A stretch of 64,000 nucleotides of DNA from JBAXAB01 sp037142735 (GCA_037142735.1 JBAXAB010000002.1:1-64000), one strand, 5' to 3'; shown: positions 51,194-60,677, numbered from the stretch's first letter. The notes: a model not told the origin generated them from the letters alone. Numbers and translations are program-made.

Positions 51194-52121
51194 TGTTTTG
51201 TTGTGTGCTTTGGTCATTAATTTTCAGGTTCATGAACTGATTCCAGAAGGCGCCAGAATCATTTGTTGAAAATATTATATCATTCTTCTTAAAGTATTGA
51301 CTGATATTTATTAACACCTGTGATTGAGATTGACCCACCTCTTTGACAGTTTTTAATCCAAGTAGAGATTTGACCGGATCGGTTTCTTGAAGAGCTACCA
51401 TTTTCATACCTTCTGACGCAAGAACAAAAGAATTTGCAAGGCTTGATTGCTCCACATTCATTTCAATAGGGGCTTTAACTTTCATGATGTTGTAGCCTAT
51501 TTGGCTGTATATTTTAGCCATTTCAGTAAGATTGTTAGCATATTTCTCCTTATTATTAGCCACTATTTGGTAATTTTGAACGATCACATCTGCCAAGTTG
51601 TTACCGTACTGTTTAATCTGGTCTTTCGAAGTCGGCACGAAAAAATGGACTTGGTTTGCAAGGAATTCCGGTTGAGGTAGATCTGATTGGTTAATTTGTC
51701 CCATAACCACGCTGGTTACATCAGCTGTCGACTGGTCGGTTACCCCATCTGTTTGTTGGGCATACATATAGCCTGAGAATATCTTTTTGGTCACTCGGTC
51801 AGACACAGAATCTCCTGGCTGAGGTGCAAAAGGGTCACTAGAAGTAGCAAGTCCTTCGATGTTTGAGTTGTCTTGTGCGTCTTGTATCGCATTCGTAACT
51901 ACGTTTCCAAGGTCTGTTGTTGTTCCTTGTAATCCAATAATAGCGTCATTTGGGTGGAGGGCTCGTTGAGCAATCGCTATTTTGTATGCTACCGAGCCTA
52001 AAATAATGGAAAAACATACTGCCCCAAGAATGAGAATAGTCTTACTGGGTGCACTATCGGTGCGTGAGTTTTTATTCTGAAAGTTTTTTTGAAGAGTCTG
52101 CTGATTTTTTTTCAGATCCAT
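51177..52121 (-). CDS. Membrane-anchored protein, first gene of the T4SS cluster
   Basis: 314 residues: a short cytosolic head, one anchor helix (about 28-50), then a mostly helical exported domain (QIKQYGNNLADVIVQNYQIV, MTEMAKIYSQIGYNIM-like repeats) without catalytic motif. Extends 17 bases into the next gene. A TATAAT (52128-52133) ends 6 nt before the ATG, so it likely starts the operon. Function unknown. Confidence 0.6.
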   Translation of the reverse strand: MDLKKNQQTLQKNFQNKNSRTDSAPSKTILILGAVCFSIILGSVAYKIAIAQRALHPNDAIIGLQGTTTDLGNVVTNAIQDAQDNSNIEGLATSSDPFAPQPGDSVSDRVTKKIFSGYMYAQQTDGVTDQSTADVTSVVMGQINQSDLPQPEFLANQVHFFVPTSKDQIKQYGNNLADVIVQNYQIVANNKEKYANNLTEMAKIYSQIGYNIMKVKAPIEMNVEQSSLANSFVLASEGMKMVALQETDPVKSLLGLKTVKEVGQSQSQVLINISQYFKKNDIIFSTNDSGAFWNQFMNLKINDQSTQQNNATGN

Positions 52122-52127
52122 TCTGAA

Positions 52128-52133
52128 ATTATA
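52128..52133 (-). promoter_or_regulatory. -10 box at the head of the T4SS cluster
   Basis: TGATATAAT on the minus strand ending 6 nt before the ATG at 52121. Confidence 0.6.
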
Positions 52134-52167
52134 TCATAAGCTGTTCAGAAAGAATGATGGGAAATGT

Positions 52168-52941
52168 CTAATTGAGGATATCTGAAAGTGCAAGCCAATC
52201 AGAAACTGACAATTCCTCAGGCCTGCTCTTGGTTGAAAGATTTTGGTTCACTGATTTTACCTGTTCGTCAGTCACGCCAAGAGTGTTCCCTATTTGCTTA
52301 CGTCTTTGGCCGAAGGCTTTTTTAAGTGTAAGGAAAAACTTTTCTTCAATCTCTTTCGTGATGTTATTTTTGTGTATATCATTTATTAAAATAATAGCAG
52401 AATCAACGTTTGGAATCGGTCGAAATGCACCACGGGGCACTCGATCTATAATGCGAGGAGTTCCATACAATTTTACACTCATGGATAAAATACTCTCTTT
52501 TCCATCTTTGGTTGTGATTCTCTCGGCTACTTCTTTTTGTACCAAAAGTACGATTTGTTCTGGTTTATGGTCAGCTCCTAAAAACATTTCCATGATCATG
52601 CCGGTGATGTAGTACGGAATGTTTGCAATCAGTTTATATTTTCTATCCCCAACTAATTTTTGGATGTCTACTTTTAAGATATCATCGTGGACTAAAATTA
52701 ATTTCCCATTTTTAATTTGTTCTGAATATTTTTGTTGGAGAATTGGAATAAGACGGTCATCTTTTTCTATGGCAAAAATTGTTGCCCCTGTGGCCAAAAG
52801 TTTTTCTGTAAGCGCCCCTTCTCCTGGTCCAATCTCGATTCCAATTTCATCTTGTGTTAATCCTGAGGCTTCAGCGATTTGCCGCAGTGCTTTGTCTGAT
52901 TGAAGAAAGTTTTGACCAAGTGATTTTTTTGCAAAGATCAT
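52168..52941 (-). CDS. rsmA: 16S rRNA dimethyladenosine transferase RsmA (KsgA)
   Basis: 257 residues. KKSLGQNFLQSDKALRQI opens the family; SAM motif IEIGPGEGALTEKL; catalytic motif IV NIPYYIT; C-terminal helical domain with FGQRRKQIGNTLG. Dimethylates two adjacent adenines at the 3' end of 16S rRNA during 30S assembly. Nine bases downstream of the helicase gene, so probably co-transcribed. Confidence 0.96.
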   Translation of the reverse strand: MIFAKKSLGQNFLQSDKALRQIAEASGLTQDEIGIEIGPGEGALTEKLLATGATIFAIEKDDRLIPILQQKYSEQIKNGKLILVHDDILKVDIQKLVGDRKYKLIANIPYYITGMIMEMFLGADHKPEQIVLLVQKEVAERITTKDGKESILSMSVKLYGTPRIIDRVPRGAFRPIPNVDSAIILINDIHKNNITKEIEEKFFLTLKKAFGQRRKQIGNTLGVTDEQVKSVNQNLSTKSRPEELSVSDWLALSDILN

Positions 52942-52950
52942 GTTGATGTT

Positions 52951-54948
52951 TTAGAAATCTATAAAGATTGATTTGATGCCAGATACTTGTTCTTTTTGTT
53001 CTATAAAATCTGGTTCGATTTCATTTAAAAATTCAGAAGGAATATTCACCTGCTTGTTTCCATAAATGGTTCGTGTTTGGGCATATGATAAATACAATTT
53101 TTTACGAGCGCGTGTAAGGGCTACATAAAACAAGCGACGTTCCTCCTCGGACTCTTCACCTGATAGTGTCCCCTCATTCATTTTGGCGTGCGGAAAAAGG
53201 TCTTGTTCTAGGCCAGAAATAAAGACCGTATCGAATTCAAGGCCTTTTGATGCATGCACTGTCATAAGACGTACCGCTTCGTTTTCTTTTATCTCATCTT
53301 GGTCAGATGATAGTGATGCTTCCTCAATTAATTTTTCAATTCCTTCTGGTGCAGTGAGGTGGTCAAACTTTGTTGCAATAGAAACTAATTCACGTACGTT
53401 TTCCAAGCGCTCTTCGTCTTCCTCTTTTCCAAATTTATACATCGCCTCTATTCCACTTCTTGTAAGAACAAATTTAATAATTTCTGAGGGTTTTTTTGCC
53501 AACAGGTCAGTCTGTCCCTGTGTTCCTCTATTTATTTCACTCGCAATGTCTTTCAAGATTAACCTAAACTCATTAAATTTTATTTTCACAGAATCTGTCA
53601 GTTCCTCTGCCTTTCCTTCCATGATTTTTAATAATGTCACTTTTCCGATTCCTCTAGCAGGAATATTAATCACACGTTTTATATCCGCATTTTGATCTGG
53701 ATTTAATGCCAATTTTAAATATGAAAGGACATCTTTAATTTCTTTTCTCTCATAAAATTTTGTACCCAAAAGCTGATATGGTAATTCACGAGTGAGAAAA
53801 GCTTCTTCAAGTGCGCGCGATTGAAAGTTGGCACGATACAAAATTGCAATCTCGGAAGCTTTCGCACCTTCACGGATTAAATCTCTAACGGTATTTGCAA
53901 CAAAACTTGCCTCATCTGTCTCATCATATGCAGTATAGGTTGTGATTTTTTCACCTTCCCCGTTTTCCGTAAAAAGATTTTTTTCGCGACGGTGAATGTT
54001 TTTTGAAATAATTGAATTGGCCACAGATAAAATATTTTGTGTTGATCTATAGTTTTGCTCCAGAAGGACAACTTTTGCACCTGGATAATCTTGTTCAAAA
54101 TTTAAAATGTTTTTGATGTCTGCACCTCTCCAGCTATAAATATTTTGGTCGATGTCCCCCACTACGGCCAAATTCTGTTCTGGTCCTACAAGGTATTTTG
54201 CCATGTTGTATTGAACTTTGTTCGTGTCTTGATACTCATCTATGTGAACATATTTCCAACGTTGTTGATATTTTGAACGAATCTCAGGGTTCTTGGCTAG
54301 TAGTTCAGCTGCTTTAAAGAGCAGGTCATCAAAGTCAAAAGCTTTGTCTTTTTTTAAGATGCCATCATATAGTCTCCATACATTTGAAACTATTCCGCCA
54401 AAATATTCGTCCCCATTTTTTGCTTCGTATTCTTCTTGAGAAACATAGTTCCCCTTCTCTCTTGAGATTATTCCTAAAATCTTTCCAGGCTCGTATTGTT
54501 TTGGGTCATAACCTGACGTCACGATAGCTTCCTTAACGGCAGATTTTGAATCCCCCCTATCGTAAATACTAAAATTTCGGTTGTAACCGAACAATTGAGC
54601 GTGTTCCTTTAGAATATGAACCCCCAAAGAGTGAAACGTCGACACAAAGGGCCGGGCACCTTCGGCAACAGGAAGGTTTAGTTCTTGTGAGGTCGAGATT
54701 GCATGGTACACCCGTTCCCTCATTTCTTTGGCGGCCTTATTTGTAAAGGTAATTGCCAATATTTGGTCCGGTGAAACACCTTTGTGTATAAGGTGTAGGA
54801 TGCGGTGTGTAACTGTTTTTGTCTTGCCGGCACCTGCACCTGCTAGAATTAAGAGGGGGCCATCTGTACTTAAAACCGCCTCTTTTTGCTTATCGTTGAG
54901 ACTTTTAAGGTATGAAACAGATTGTGAATTAGGGTTTTCTTCTTTCAT
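52951..54948 (-). CDS. uvrD: UvrD/PcrA-type DNA helicase
   Basis: 665 residues. SF1A helicase: Q-motif region LNDKQKEAV, Walker A AGAGAGKTKT (36-45), Ia (ITFTNKAAKEMRERV), II (HIDEYQDTNKVQY), III (DIDQNIYSWRGAD), IV (LEQNYRSTQNIL), V (VRLMTVHASKGLEFDTVFI) and VI (ERRLFYVALTRARKKLYL). Somewhat short at the C-terminus. Serves excision and mismatch-type repair and clearing of replication blocks. The ATG at 54948 sits 9 nt from a TATAGT box. Confidence 0.95.
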   Translation of the reverse strand: MKEENPNSQSVSYLKSLNDKQKEAVLSTDGPLLILAGAGAGKTKTVTHRILHLIHKGVSPDQILAITFTNKAAKEMRERVYHAISTSQELNLPVAEGARPFVSTFHSLGVHILKEHAQLFGYNRNFSIYDRGDSKSAVKEAIVTSGYDPKQYEPGKILGIISREKGNYVSQEEYEAKNGDEYFGGIVSNVWRLYDGILKKDKAFDFDDLLFKAAELLAKNPEIRSKYQQRWKYVHIDEYQDTNKVQYNMAKYLVGPEQNLAVVGDIDQNIYSWRGADIKNILNFEQDYPGAKVVLLEQNYRSTQNILSVANSIISKNIHRREKNLFTENGEGEKITTYTAYDETDEASFVANTVRDLIREGAKASEIAILYRANFQSRALEEAFLTRELPYQLLGTKFYERKEIKDVLSYLKLALNPDQNADIKRVINIPARGIGKVTLLKIMEGKAEELTDSVKIKFNEFRLILKDIASEINRGTQGQTDLLAKKPSEIIKFVLTRSGIEAMYKFGKEEDEERLENVRELVSIATKFDHLTAPEGIEKLIEEASLSSDQDEIKENEAVRLMTVHASKGLEFDTVFISGLEQDLFPHAKMNEGTLSGEESEEERRLFYVALTRARKKLYLSYAQTRTIYGNKQVNIPSEFLNEIEPDFIEQKEQVSGIKSIFIDF

Positions 54949-55262
54949 TCGGCACAAACTATATCATGAGTCGCACCTTTTTATGAATTTTAGATAAAAA
55001 TTAGACAAATAGGACAACAAATTACACATCACTTATTGGTTGACAGTACTTTTTAATCCTATATCATTATATCCTGTACCTAATAGAATACTGATATATA
55101 CCAAATATGGCCTGAAATAAGGCTTTTTTACTGAAAGACTGAACATTCTGATTAAAAAATAACTTCAAAGATATTTTACAAAACCCACAAGACAGCTCGA
55201 CATTCCCAATTTGCCCAGAAGTTTCCACAGGTGCAGAAAAATACAGTGTCGGCTTGAAATAT
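54949..55262. other. Non-coding gap with a promoter
   Basis: 314 nt without a gene. Besides the promoter at 55040-55067, the only structure I see is a weak GCCT/AGGC hairpin followed by a T-run near 55110-55133, which could attenuate the long leader of the LysM-M23 gene. Confidence 0.4.
55040..55067 (+). promoter_or_regulatory. Promoter candidate for the LysM-M23 gene
   Basis: Perfect TTGACA (55040-55045), 16 nt, TATCAT (55062-55067). A start near 55074 gives a leader of about 185 nt. Confidence 0.5.
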
Positions 55263-56300
55263 ATGAATTTAGGTCTATCGAAGAGGATCGGTATATTTTG
55301 GGGTGGAATGCTTATTCTTGGCCTTATTTTAGCAACAACTGTTCACCCTTCCGTCGTGCTTGCTAGTGCCCCATCTAGTATTAAGCCCATCGAAGCCTTT
55401 GAAGCTGTTAGAAATAGTAGCCCACAAAACAGAATCCTTTCAGTCAAGATCTCAAGAGCTTTGGTCTTAGATGATTCTGCACTTTCTCCTATACACAGTC
55501 CTATATATGATGGAACTAGTAGTATGGATTCAATTCCTACTTCTATTGATAATGAACAGATTTACCTTTATACCGTCAAAGATGGAGATACCGTGCAGGA
55601 CGTTGCTAAGATGTACGACGTATCTGTTAATACAATTCTATGGGCAAACGACATATCAACCAAAACTTCCCTGAAAAGTGGCCAAGTTCTGATGATTTTA
55701 CCCGTAAATGGTGTTAAGTATACGATTAAGAAGGGTGATACTGTGGAAAGTATTGCTAAACGCTTTAAATCACACACAGAAGACATCGTCCATTTTAATG
55801 CTTTGGATGAGAAGGGGGGGCAAATCTCAATTGGTGACGAAATTATTATTCCAGACGGCCAAATGGAATCTTCAAAGCCTCTAAGTAATGTTAACCCTAT
55901 AGACCTGGCTTCAACTGCTGGTAAGAACGGATTAATTATTGGTTATTTTATTAGACCAGTCGTAAATGGTATTAAGACTCAAAACCTCCATGGCCACAAC
56001 GGTATCGACATTGGAGCGCCAATTGGAGCTACCATTAGAGCTCCAGCAGACGGAACTGTGGTTCTTGCTAGAGTTGGTGGATGGGGTGGTGGTTACGGGA
56101 ACTACGTGATCCTTCAACACCCTAATGGAATGCAGACATTGTATGGACACATGAGCAAGGTGGACGTGTCAATCGGAGACTCTGTAACTCAAGGAGAAAA
56201 AATTGGTGAAGTTGGCTCATCCGGGGACTCTACCGGCCCTCACCTTCATATCGAGGTTCATCGCAAAGGTGGTGCTAATCCCCCGAATAAGTTTTACTAA
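55263..56300 (+). CDS. Secreted LysM-M23 metallopeptidase
   Basis: 345 residues. N-terminal signal/anchor (about 8-32), two LysM peptidoglycan-binding repeats (YTVKDGDTVQDVAKMYDV and YTIKKGDTVESIAKRF), then an M23 endopeptidase domain with HGHNGIDIG and HLHIEV, the zinc-ligand motifs. Cleaves cross-bridges in the wall or acts as a non-catalytic amidase activator; the zinc motifs look intact. The ATG at 55263 is preferred over the TTG nine bases upstream. The 3' end overlaps the convergent comM by 26 bp. Confidence 0.92.
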   Translation: MNLGLSKRIGIFWGGMLILGLILATTVHPSVVLASAPSSIKPIEAFEAVRNSSPQNRILSVKISRALVLDDSALSPIHSPIYDGTSSMDSIPTSIDNEQIYLYTVKDGDTVQDVAKMYDVSVNTILWANDISTKTSLKSGQVLMILPVNGVKYTIKKGDTVESIAKRFKSHTEDIVHFNALDEKGGQISIGDEIIIPDGQMESSKPLSNVNPIDLASTAGKNGLIIGYFIRPVVNGIKTQNLHGHNGIDIGAPIGATIRAPADGTVVLARVGGWGGGYGNYVILQHPNGMQTLYGHMSKVDVSIGDSVTQGEKIGEVGSSGDSTGPHLHIEVHRKGGANPPNKFY

Positions 56301-57783
56301 TTTGTTGTCGGTAGGATGCAGCTTCTAGTAAATGATCCATTGTCACCTCTCTCGAGTTCGCCAAAGAAGCGATTGTTTTTGCAACTTTTGTAATCTTGGC
56401 CAACCCCCGTCTCGATAATTTTAATTTCCGAGCAATCACATTCAATTTTTCTTTTGTTGAGATTTTTATACTAAATTTTATTGATGCTAAATTTTTTCTA
56501 GCTTCACGTACTTGTTGTCGGGCCGCATTTATGCTCAACTGGCCCTGTTCTAGAATCGTTCCTGCCCTATCTTCGAATCTGTCTATATGTATCAGCATAT
56601 CGAACCTGTCCAACATAGGTCCAGATATTTTTTGTGAGTAACGCAAGGCATCAATTGTCCTACATGTGCACTTTTTATAATCACTTCCTCTGAAGCCACA
56701 TTTACAAGGATTCATTGAAGCAATTAATGTAAACTTTGTAGGTAAGATTGTTGAACCTTTGGCTTTGGAAAGTGTGAGTCGTCCGGACTCCATTGGTTCA
56801 CGTAATGAATCAATGGCTCTGGAATCGAATTCTGGCAATTCATCTAAAAATAGAAATCCATTATGCGACTTCGTTACTTCGCCTGGATTTAATTGTGCAT
56901 CACCAATTAGTGCGCTGTACGATGAGGTGTGGTGAGGATCACGAAATGGTGGGTAGATAATGGGTGAAAATTCAGTTTTATTTGTGTTTAATTGAGATAA
57001 AGCTGTGCATTCAAACGATTCAGCCTTCGATAAAGGTGTATTAATCTCAGGAATACTTTTTGCCAGCATTGTTTTTCCTACCCCGGGTGGCCCTACCAGA
57101 AGTAAATTGTGTCGCCCTGAAACTGCAATAACAAGAGCTCTCTTGGCAGATTCACATCCTTGTATGTGCTGAAAAATCTCTTCACTTTTTAGGTCCATCT
57201 GTTCTGTAGCGATTGTATATTTGTCTGGGGATTGTTTTGTATCCATGGATATCTTTCGAGTTTCTTTATTTCCCAAATTAAGAACCTCTTTTATGTTTTT
57301 GCAATATATTATTCTTTCATCAATAAAGTATTCACACAGGTTTTTACATTCTAAAGAAGTGACGATAATCACCTCTTTGTTTTGCTTCTGAATTTCTCTA
57401 AATAGAAATAAAAAATTCTTTGGTGCACGGATCTCTCCGTTCAAAGAAAGTTCCCCAATAAAAATATAATTATCTGCATTAAAATTGACTATACCCACAG
57501 CTAGTAGATATGACATTGCTATAGCCAAATCAAAACCACTGCCCTCTTTTTTGATATAAGCAGGAGCAAGTAAGACTGTGATTTTCTGATTAGGACTCTT
57601 TAGGGATCTTAGGTCTGAATTTTTTATAGCAGATTGTACCCTACCCTTCGATTCCTCGACGGCTTTATCACCCATTCCTATTATTGAGAAATGATAAAGT
57701 CCCCGTGAAATATCTGTTTCGACAGAAATCTCTCGTGCATTAAAATTCTCTAAACAGTAGGTTCTAGTTTTTACATAAACCAC
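56275..57783 (-). CDS. comM: ComM/YifB-family AAA+ ATPase
   Basis: 502 residues, GTG start. N-terminal lon-protease-like domain (SVETDISRGLYHFSIIGMGDKAVEESKGRV), then an Mg-chelatase-type AAA+ domain with Walker A VGPPGVGKTMLAKS and Walker B GFLFLDELPEF, a CKCGFRGSDYKKCTC four-Cys segment, and a C-terminal helical domain. ComM is a hexameric helicase that promotes branch migration during natural transformation, which fits the pilus and secretion genes nearby. Confidence 0.93.
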   Translation of the reverse strand: MVYVKTRTYCLENFNAREISVETDISRGLYHFSIIGMGDKAVEESKGRVQSAIKNSDLRSLKSPNQKITVLLAPAYIKKEGSGFDLAIAMSYLLAVGIVNFNADNYIFIGELSLNGEIRAPKNFLFLFREIQKQNKEVIIVTSLECKNLCEYFIDERIIYCKNIKEVLNLGNKETRKISMDTKQSPDKYTIATEQMDLKSEEIFQHIQGCESAKRALVIAVSGRHNLLLVGPPGVGKTMLAKSIPEINTPLSKAESFECTALSQLNTNKTEFSPIIYPPFRDPHHTSSYSALIGDAQLNPGEVTKSHNGFLFLDELPEFDSRAIDSLREPMESGRLTLSKAKGSTILPTKFTLIASMNPCKCGFRGSDYKKCTCRTIDALRYSQKISGPMLDRFDMLIHIDRFEDRAGTILEQGQLSINAARQQVREARKNLASIKFSIKISTKEKLNVIARKLKLSRRGLAKITKVAKTIASLANSREVTMDHLLEAASYRQQISKTYSGD

Positions 57784-57830
57784 AGTATGTAACCGAGAAA
57801 AAATATCACACTATACAAATGACGTACCTG

Positions 57831-58181
57831 TTACATGTGTGACATGCACGTCTTCGCGGGAGGGTTTGCCAGAAGTCTTGCTTCCTCTATTTGCTTTTTA
57901 CAAACTACACACAGTCCGTACTCACCCATTTCGATATTTACCAAAGCTTCGTTGATATCAGAGATTTGGTTTTTTAAATCCTCTGCAAAAGTTCCATTCT
58001 CTCTAAATTCAGATGCAGCTTCAGCAACCTCTTCATTGTCCGCCAGGGATTCGTTTGTTTCAGTTTGTTTAGCTTGCCAGACGCCGTGCTCGTCCTTTTG
58101 AGCTATATGTGATAATTCCTCCTCTATTTTGTTTTTTTCAGCTAATAATTTATTTTTCTGTTCTTGTATATCGATAGTCAT
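57831..58181 (-). CDS. DksA/TraR-family zinc-finger protein
   Basis: 116 residues. A coiled-coil hairpin (KNKIEEELSHIAQKD...EDLKNQISDINEALVNIEMGEYG) leads to the C-terminal zinc finger CVVC-x17-CMSH. The last ligand is His where DksA normally has Cys. Related proteins enter the RNA polymerase secondary channel and modulate initiation. An AATACT box lies 6 nt before the ATG. Confidence 0.88.
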   Translation of the reverse strand: MTIDIQEQKNKLLAEKNKIEEELSHIAQKDEHGVWQAKQTETNESLADNEEVAEAASEFRENGTFAEDLKNQISDINEALVNIEMGEYGLCVVCKKQIEEARLLANPPAKTCMSHM

Positions 58182-58236
58182 TATTTTAGTATTGTAAGAT
58201 TAATTATAAATAAATTTTTAATAAACTCTGTGTAGC

Positions 58237-59370
58237 TTAACGGGTTATCTTACCGGTGGTTAAGCGCGATATAATCTCTCTAAGCCCTGCTTCACTAGAC
58301 ACTATAACAAGAGTTTTTGGATCGATGAAGCTGTAAAGCATTCTGGATTGGCCATTCGGCTCATACAAAATTCGACTATCTTTGTTAAATATGATTCTGT
58401 CCGTGAAGACTTTTTGATCGGTTATGTCTGTACGAACAAGGCTTGTTGTTGCGGACTTCTTACTTTTTGTGCTTGTTGCAAGTGTTGGGGCTACAGGGAG
58501 TGTTGATGTGTCTCTGGCAATGAGGTCTCCAATATCATCATTCATATAAGATTCCCAACTAAGCATTCCAGCAAAGGCACTATCGTATGATTTAACATTT
58601 AAAATAAGGAAGGTGTCTTTTAATGCGTCGCCGTATACACCAAATATATAATCATCCCCAAGCGATCGAATGAGCTGTGGAGACGCGTGTGTTCCAAGTC
58701 GGCCAAACCATTCAGACGTACTGATTTTTTGGACAGTACTGGTCCCTTGAGTCCCATTTTGGGATCCAAGTATAATTTCTTTTACAGTTGCTAAATCTAC
58801 ATCTTCCGACTTGGCCCGCATCAAATAATTGATAACCGAAACAGGATCCTTACCGTCTACCGGTAATATTTGACGTTTCTCTATTTTTATTGAGATTTGG
58901 TTTTGTGTTATGACAGTATTTTTTTCTTGTGTCCCATTGTTTATATCATTACTGTTTGGTACCAAATAGCCCGCCCACCACAAATAGCCCCCGATAATCA
59001 CTGCAAGTAGTAATAATATCATTAATATTTTAGCGAATAATCCACTCGATTTTTGATTGACCACTTCCCCGACATCTTGACGTTCCTGTTGTTTTCTCTG
59101 TTCTGCTAGTGCAATTTGCAAAGCCGACATGTTGTCTTTCTTAAGGGCAATGGACACGTCTCCGTTATAAGTTTCTATTGGTGAAATTGAAGTCTCATTA
59201 CTTAGAAACTGTGAAGTTTCTTGTTCCATCACATCCTTAAACTTTACAGTATCTTTTTCGTTGTTGTTTATTGGATTTACTGGCCCCCTTGTTACCTCCT
59301 TAGAGCCCAAAGGACGATCGGCATTTGGAAATGCGTATTCCGTTTTTTTGTTTTTATTAGTGTCATCCAT
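58237..59370 (-). CDS. Hypothetical membrane-anchored protein
   Basis: 377 residues: a charged cytosolic N-terminus of about 115 residues, one helix (about 116-138), then an exported mixed alpha/beta domain with KRQILPVDGKDP and FGVYGDALKDTFLILNVKSYDSAF; a Ser/Thr/Lys linker interrupts it (about 290-315). No family recognised. The ATG at 59370 follows a GATAAT box (59380-59385) by 9 nt; the frame continues upstream without support. Confidence 0.65.
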   Translation of the reverse strand: MDDTNKNKKTEYAFPNADRPLGSKEVTRGPVNPINNNEKDTVKFKDVMEQETSQFLSNETSISPIETYNGDVSIALKKDNMSALQIALAEQRKQQERQDVGEVVNQKSSGLFAKILMILLLLAVIIGGYLWWAGYLVPNSNDINNGTQEKNTVITQNQISIKIEKRQILPVDGKDPVSVINYLMRAKSEDVDLATVKEIILGSQNGTQGTSTVQKISTSEWFGRLGTHASPQLIRSLGDDYIFGVYGDALKDTFLILNVKSYDSAFAGMLSWESYMNDDIGDLIARDTSTLPVAPTLATSTKSKKSATTSLVRTDITDQKVFTDRIIFNKDSRILYEPNGQSRMLYSFIDPKTLVIVSSEAGLREIISRLTTGKITR

Positions 59371-59419
59371 ATTGTTTGTATTATCGCAGTAATATATAAA
59401 ATGAACAAGTGTTGCAAGC

Positions 59420-59440
59420 AAAAAGCCCCGTTGAAGGGCC
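59420..59440 (-). terminator. Minus-strand terminator
   Basis: GCCC-TTCAACG-GGGC on the minus strand followed by TTTTTGCTT, about 25 nt after the NYN gene stop. Confidence 0.65.
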
Positions 59441-59463
59441 CTCGGCTTGTAACATGCAGGTTT

Positions 59464-60222
59464 TTATTTTTTTGCCTCGCCTCCCCCTGAGAATTCTTCC
59501 AAAATTGATTTTGCCAGATCTTTCGAGGATTGTTTTTGAACATTTCTATTGCTCTGTTGTACCCTTCCGCGAGCCAATCTTGGTTTTGCTTGCTCCGGAC
59601 TTGTTGGTGCTGTGTTTCCTTCCTCTGCTTGGTTTACTGCTGCCCCACTACCCTCATCTGTTTCACGGTTCCCTGTGTTTCTATTTGGGTATGGCTGGTT
59701 ATGTGAATACATTGATGGATTTATGACATATTTTTTTGGATTGTCACACATATCAATAAACTCATCAGCTGTTTCCTTTAATTTGGCAGAAGAAGATTTT
59801 CCAAACGAAATAACCTCGACCTGACAACCTTTGTTGATTTTCAAGTACTCAACCAGTGGAATAAAGTCCCCGTCCCCTGATGCGATGATTACAGTATCAA
59901 GTTTTGGGGCTAAAGATATTGCATCAACCGCCAAACCAACGTCCCAGTCAGCTTTTTTAGCTCCTCCCATAAATATTTGTAAATTTTTTGTCTTAGTTTC
60001 TATCCCCAACTTCCCTAGTGCCTCGAAAAAGTTTTTTTCCTCACCAGATTCTGTTGTAATAACGTATGCAATTGCTCTAATAAGTGATCGTCCCGCAATC
60101 GCCTCTTTCATGATTGCACCGAAATTTACCCTTGCGTGGTAAAGGTTTTTTGCACTGTGATAAAGGTTTTGTGTATCAATAAAAATCCCAACTCGTTGCT
60201 CTTTGTGTTTAATAACTGCCAT
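59464..60222 (-). CDS. NYN-domain (LabA/DUF88) nuclease-like protein
   Basis: 252 residues. PIN-like NYN fold: first acidic motif IFIDTQNLYHS, a middle KKADWDVGLAVDAI with the conserved Asp, and IIASGDGDFIPLVEYL, the third acidic cluster. Likely a Mg2+-dependent RNase or RNA-binding protein. The C-terminal 80 residues are a basic disordered tail (KPRLARGRVQQSNRNVQKQ) that could bind RNA. Monocistronic. Confidence 0.88.
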   Translation of the reverse strand: MAVIKHKEQRVGIFIDTQNLYHSAKNLYHARVNFGAIMKEAIAGRSLIRAIAYVITTESGEEKNFFEALGKLGIETKTKNLQIFMGGAKKADWDVGLAVDAISLAPKLDTVIIASGDGDFIPLVEYLKINKGCQVEVISFGKSSSAKLKETADEFIDMCDNPKKYVINPSMYSHNQPYPNRNTGNRETDEGSGAAVNQAEEGNTAPTSPEQAKPRLARGRVQQSNRNVQKQSSKDLAKSILEEFSGGGEAKK

Positions 60223-60350
60223 GTAAATAATTTTTTATAAAAATAGTAATGCCATATTGACTGTAACTGGACACTTTTGTATTTAAAACCCACAAAGCGC
60301 CAAATTCCTTACAAAAAACAGATCGAAGCTTAAAAAAAATGTTTTAAAAA

Positions 60351-60390
60351 CTAAAACCTGCCGTTTAGAATTAAATTCGGCAGGTTTTAG
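60351..60390. terminator. Terminator after rpsO
   Basis: CTAAAACCTGCCG (60351-60363) pairs perfectly with CGGCAGGTTTTAG (60378-60390), 14-nt loop. Works for leftward transcripts from rpsO. Confidence 0.85.
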
Positions 60391-60395
60391 AAAGA

Positions 60396-60677
60396 TTATG
60401 CTGTTTTTTTCTTTAAATCAAGAGCCTTTACTACTTTTGAGTGTCTGGCTGTGTGATTTTTTTGCAAATATTGTAGATGGTTCTGTCTATCAGCTACAAG
60501 TTGCAGTAGTCCTCTTCGAGAGCTCTTATCTGCTTTGTGCTTTTTTAAATGCTTAGTCAATTCGCTGATTCTTGTACTAAGAATCGCAATTTGAGCTTCA
60601 GCTGAACCTGTATCTGAATCATGCAAATGCACTTCTTTTATGACTTTTGCCTTTTTTGTTTTGGTCAACATGGTCAT
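60396..60677 (-). CDS. rpsO: 30S ribosomal protein S15
   Basis: 93 residues. The S15 core HDSDTGSAEAQIAILSTRI, then LKKHKADKSSRRGLLQLVADRQNHLQYL. Binds the central domain of 16S rRNA. A TATGAT box 8 nt before the ATG at 60677 supports that start; the ATG two codons later is an alternative. No pnp or tRNA pseudouridine synthase is adjacent. Confidence 0.95.
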   Translation of the reverse strand: MTMLTKTKKAKVIKEVHLHDSDTGSAEAQIAILSTRISELTKHLKKHKADKSSRRGLLQLVADRQNHLQYLQKNHTARHSKVVKALDLKKKTA

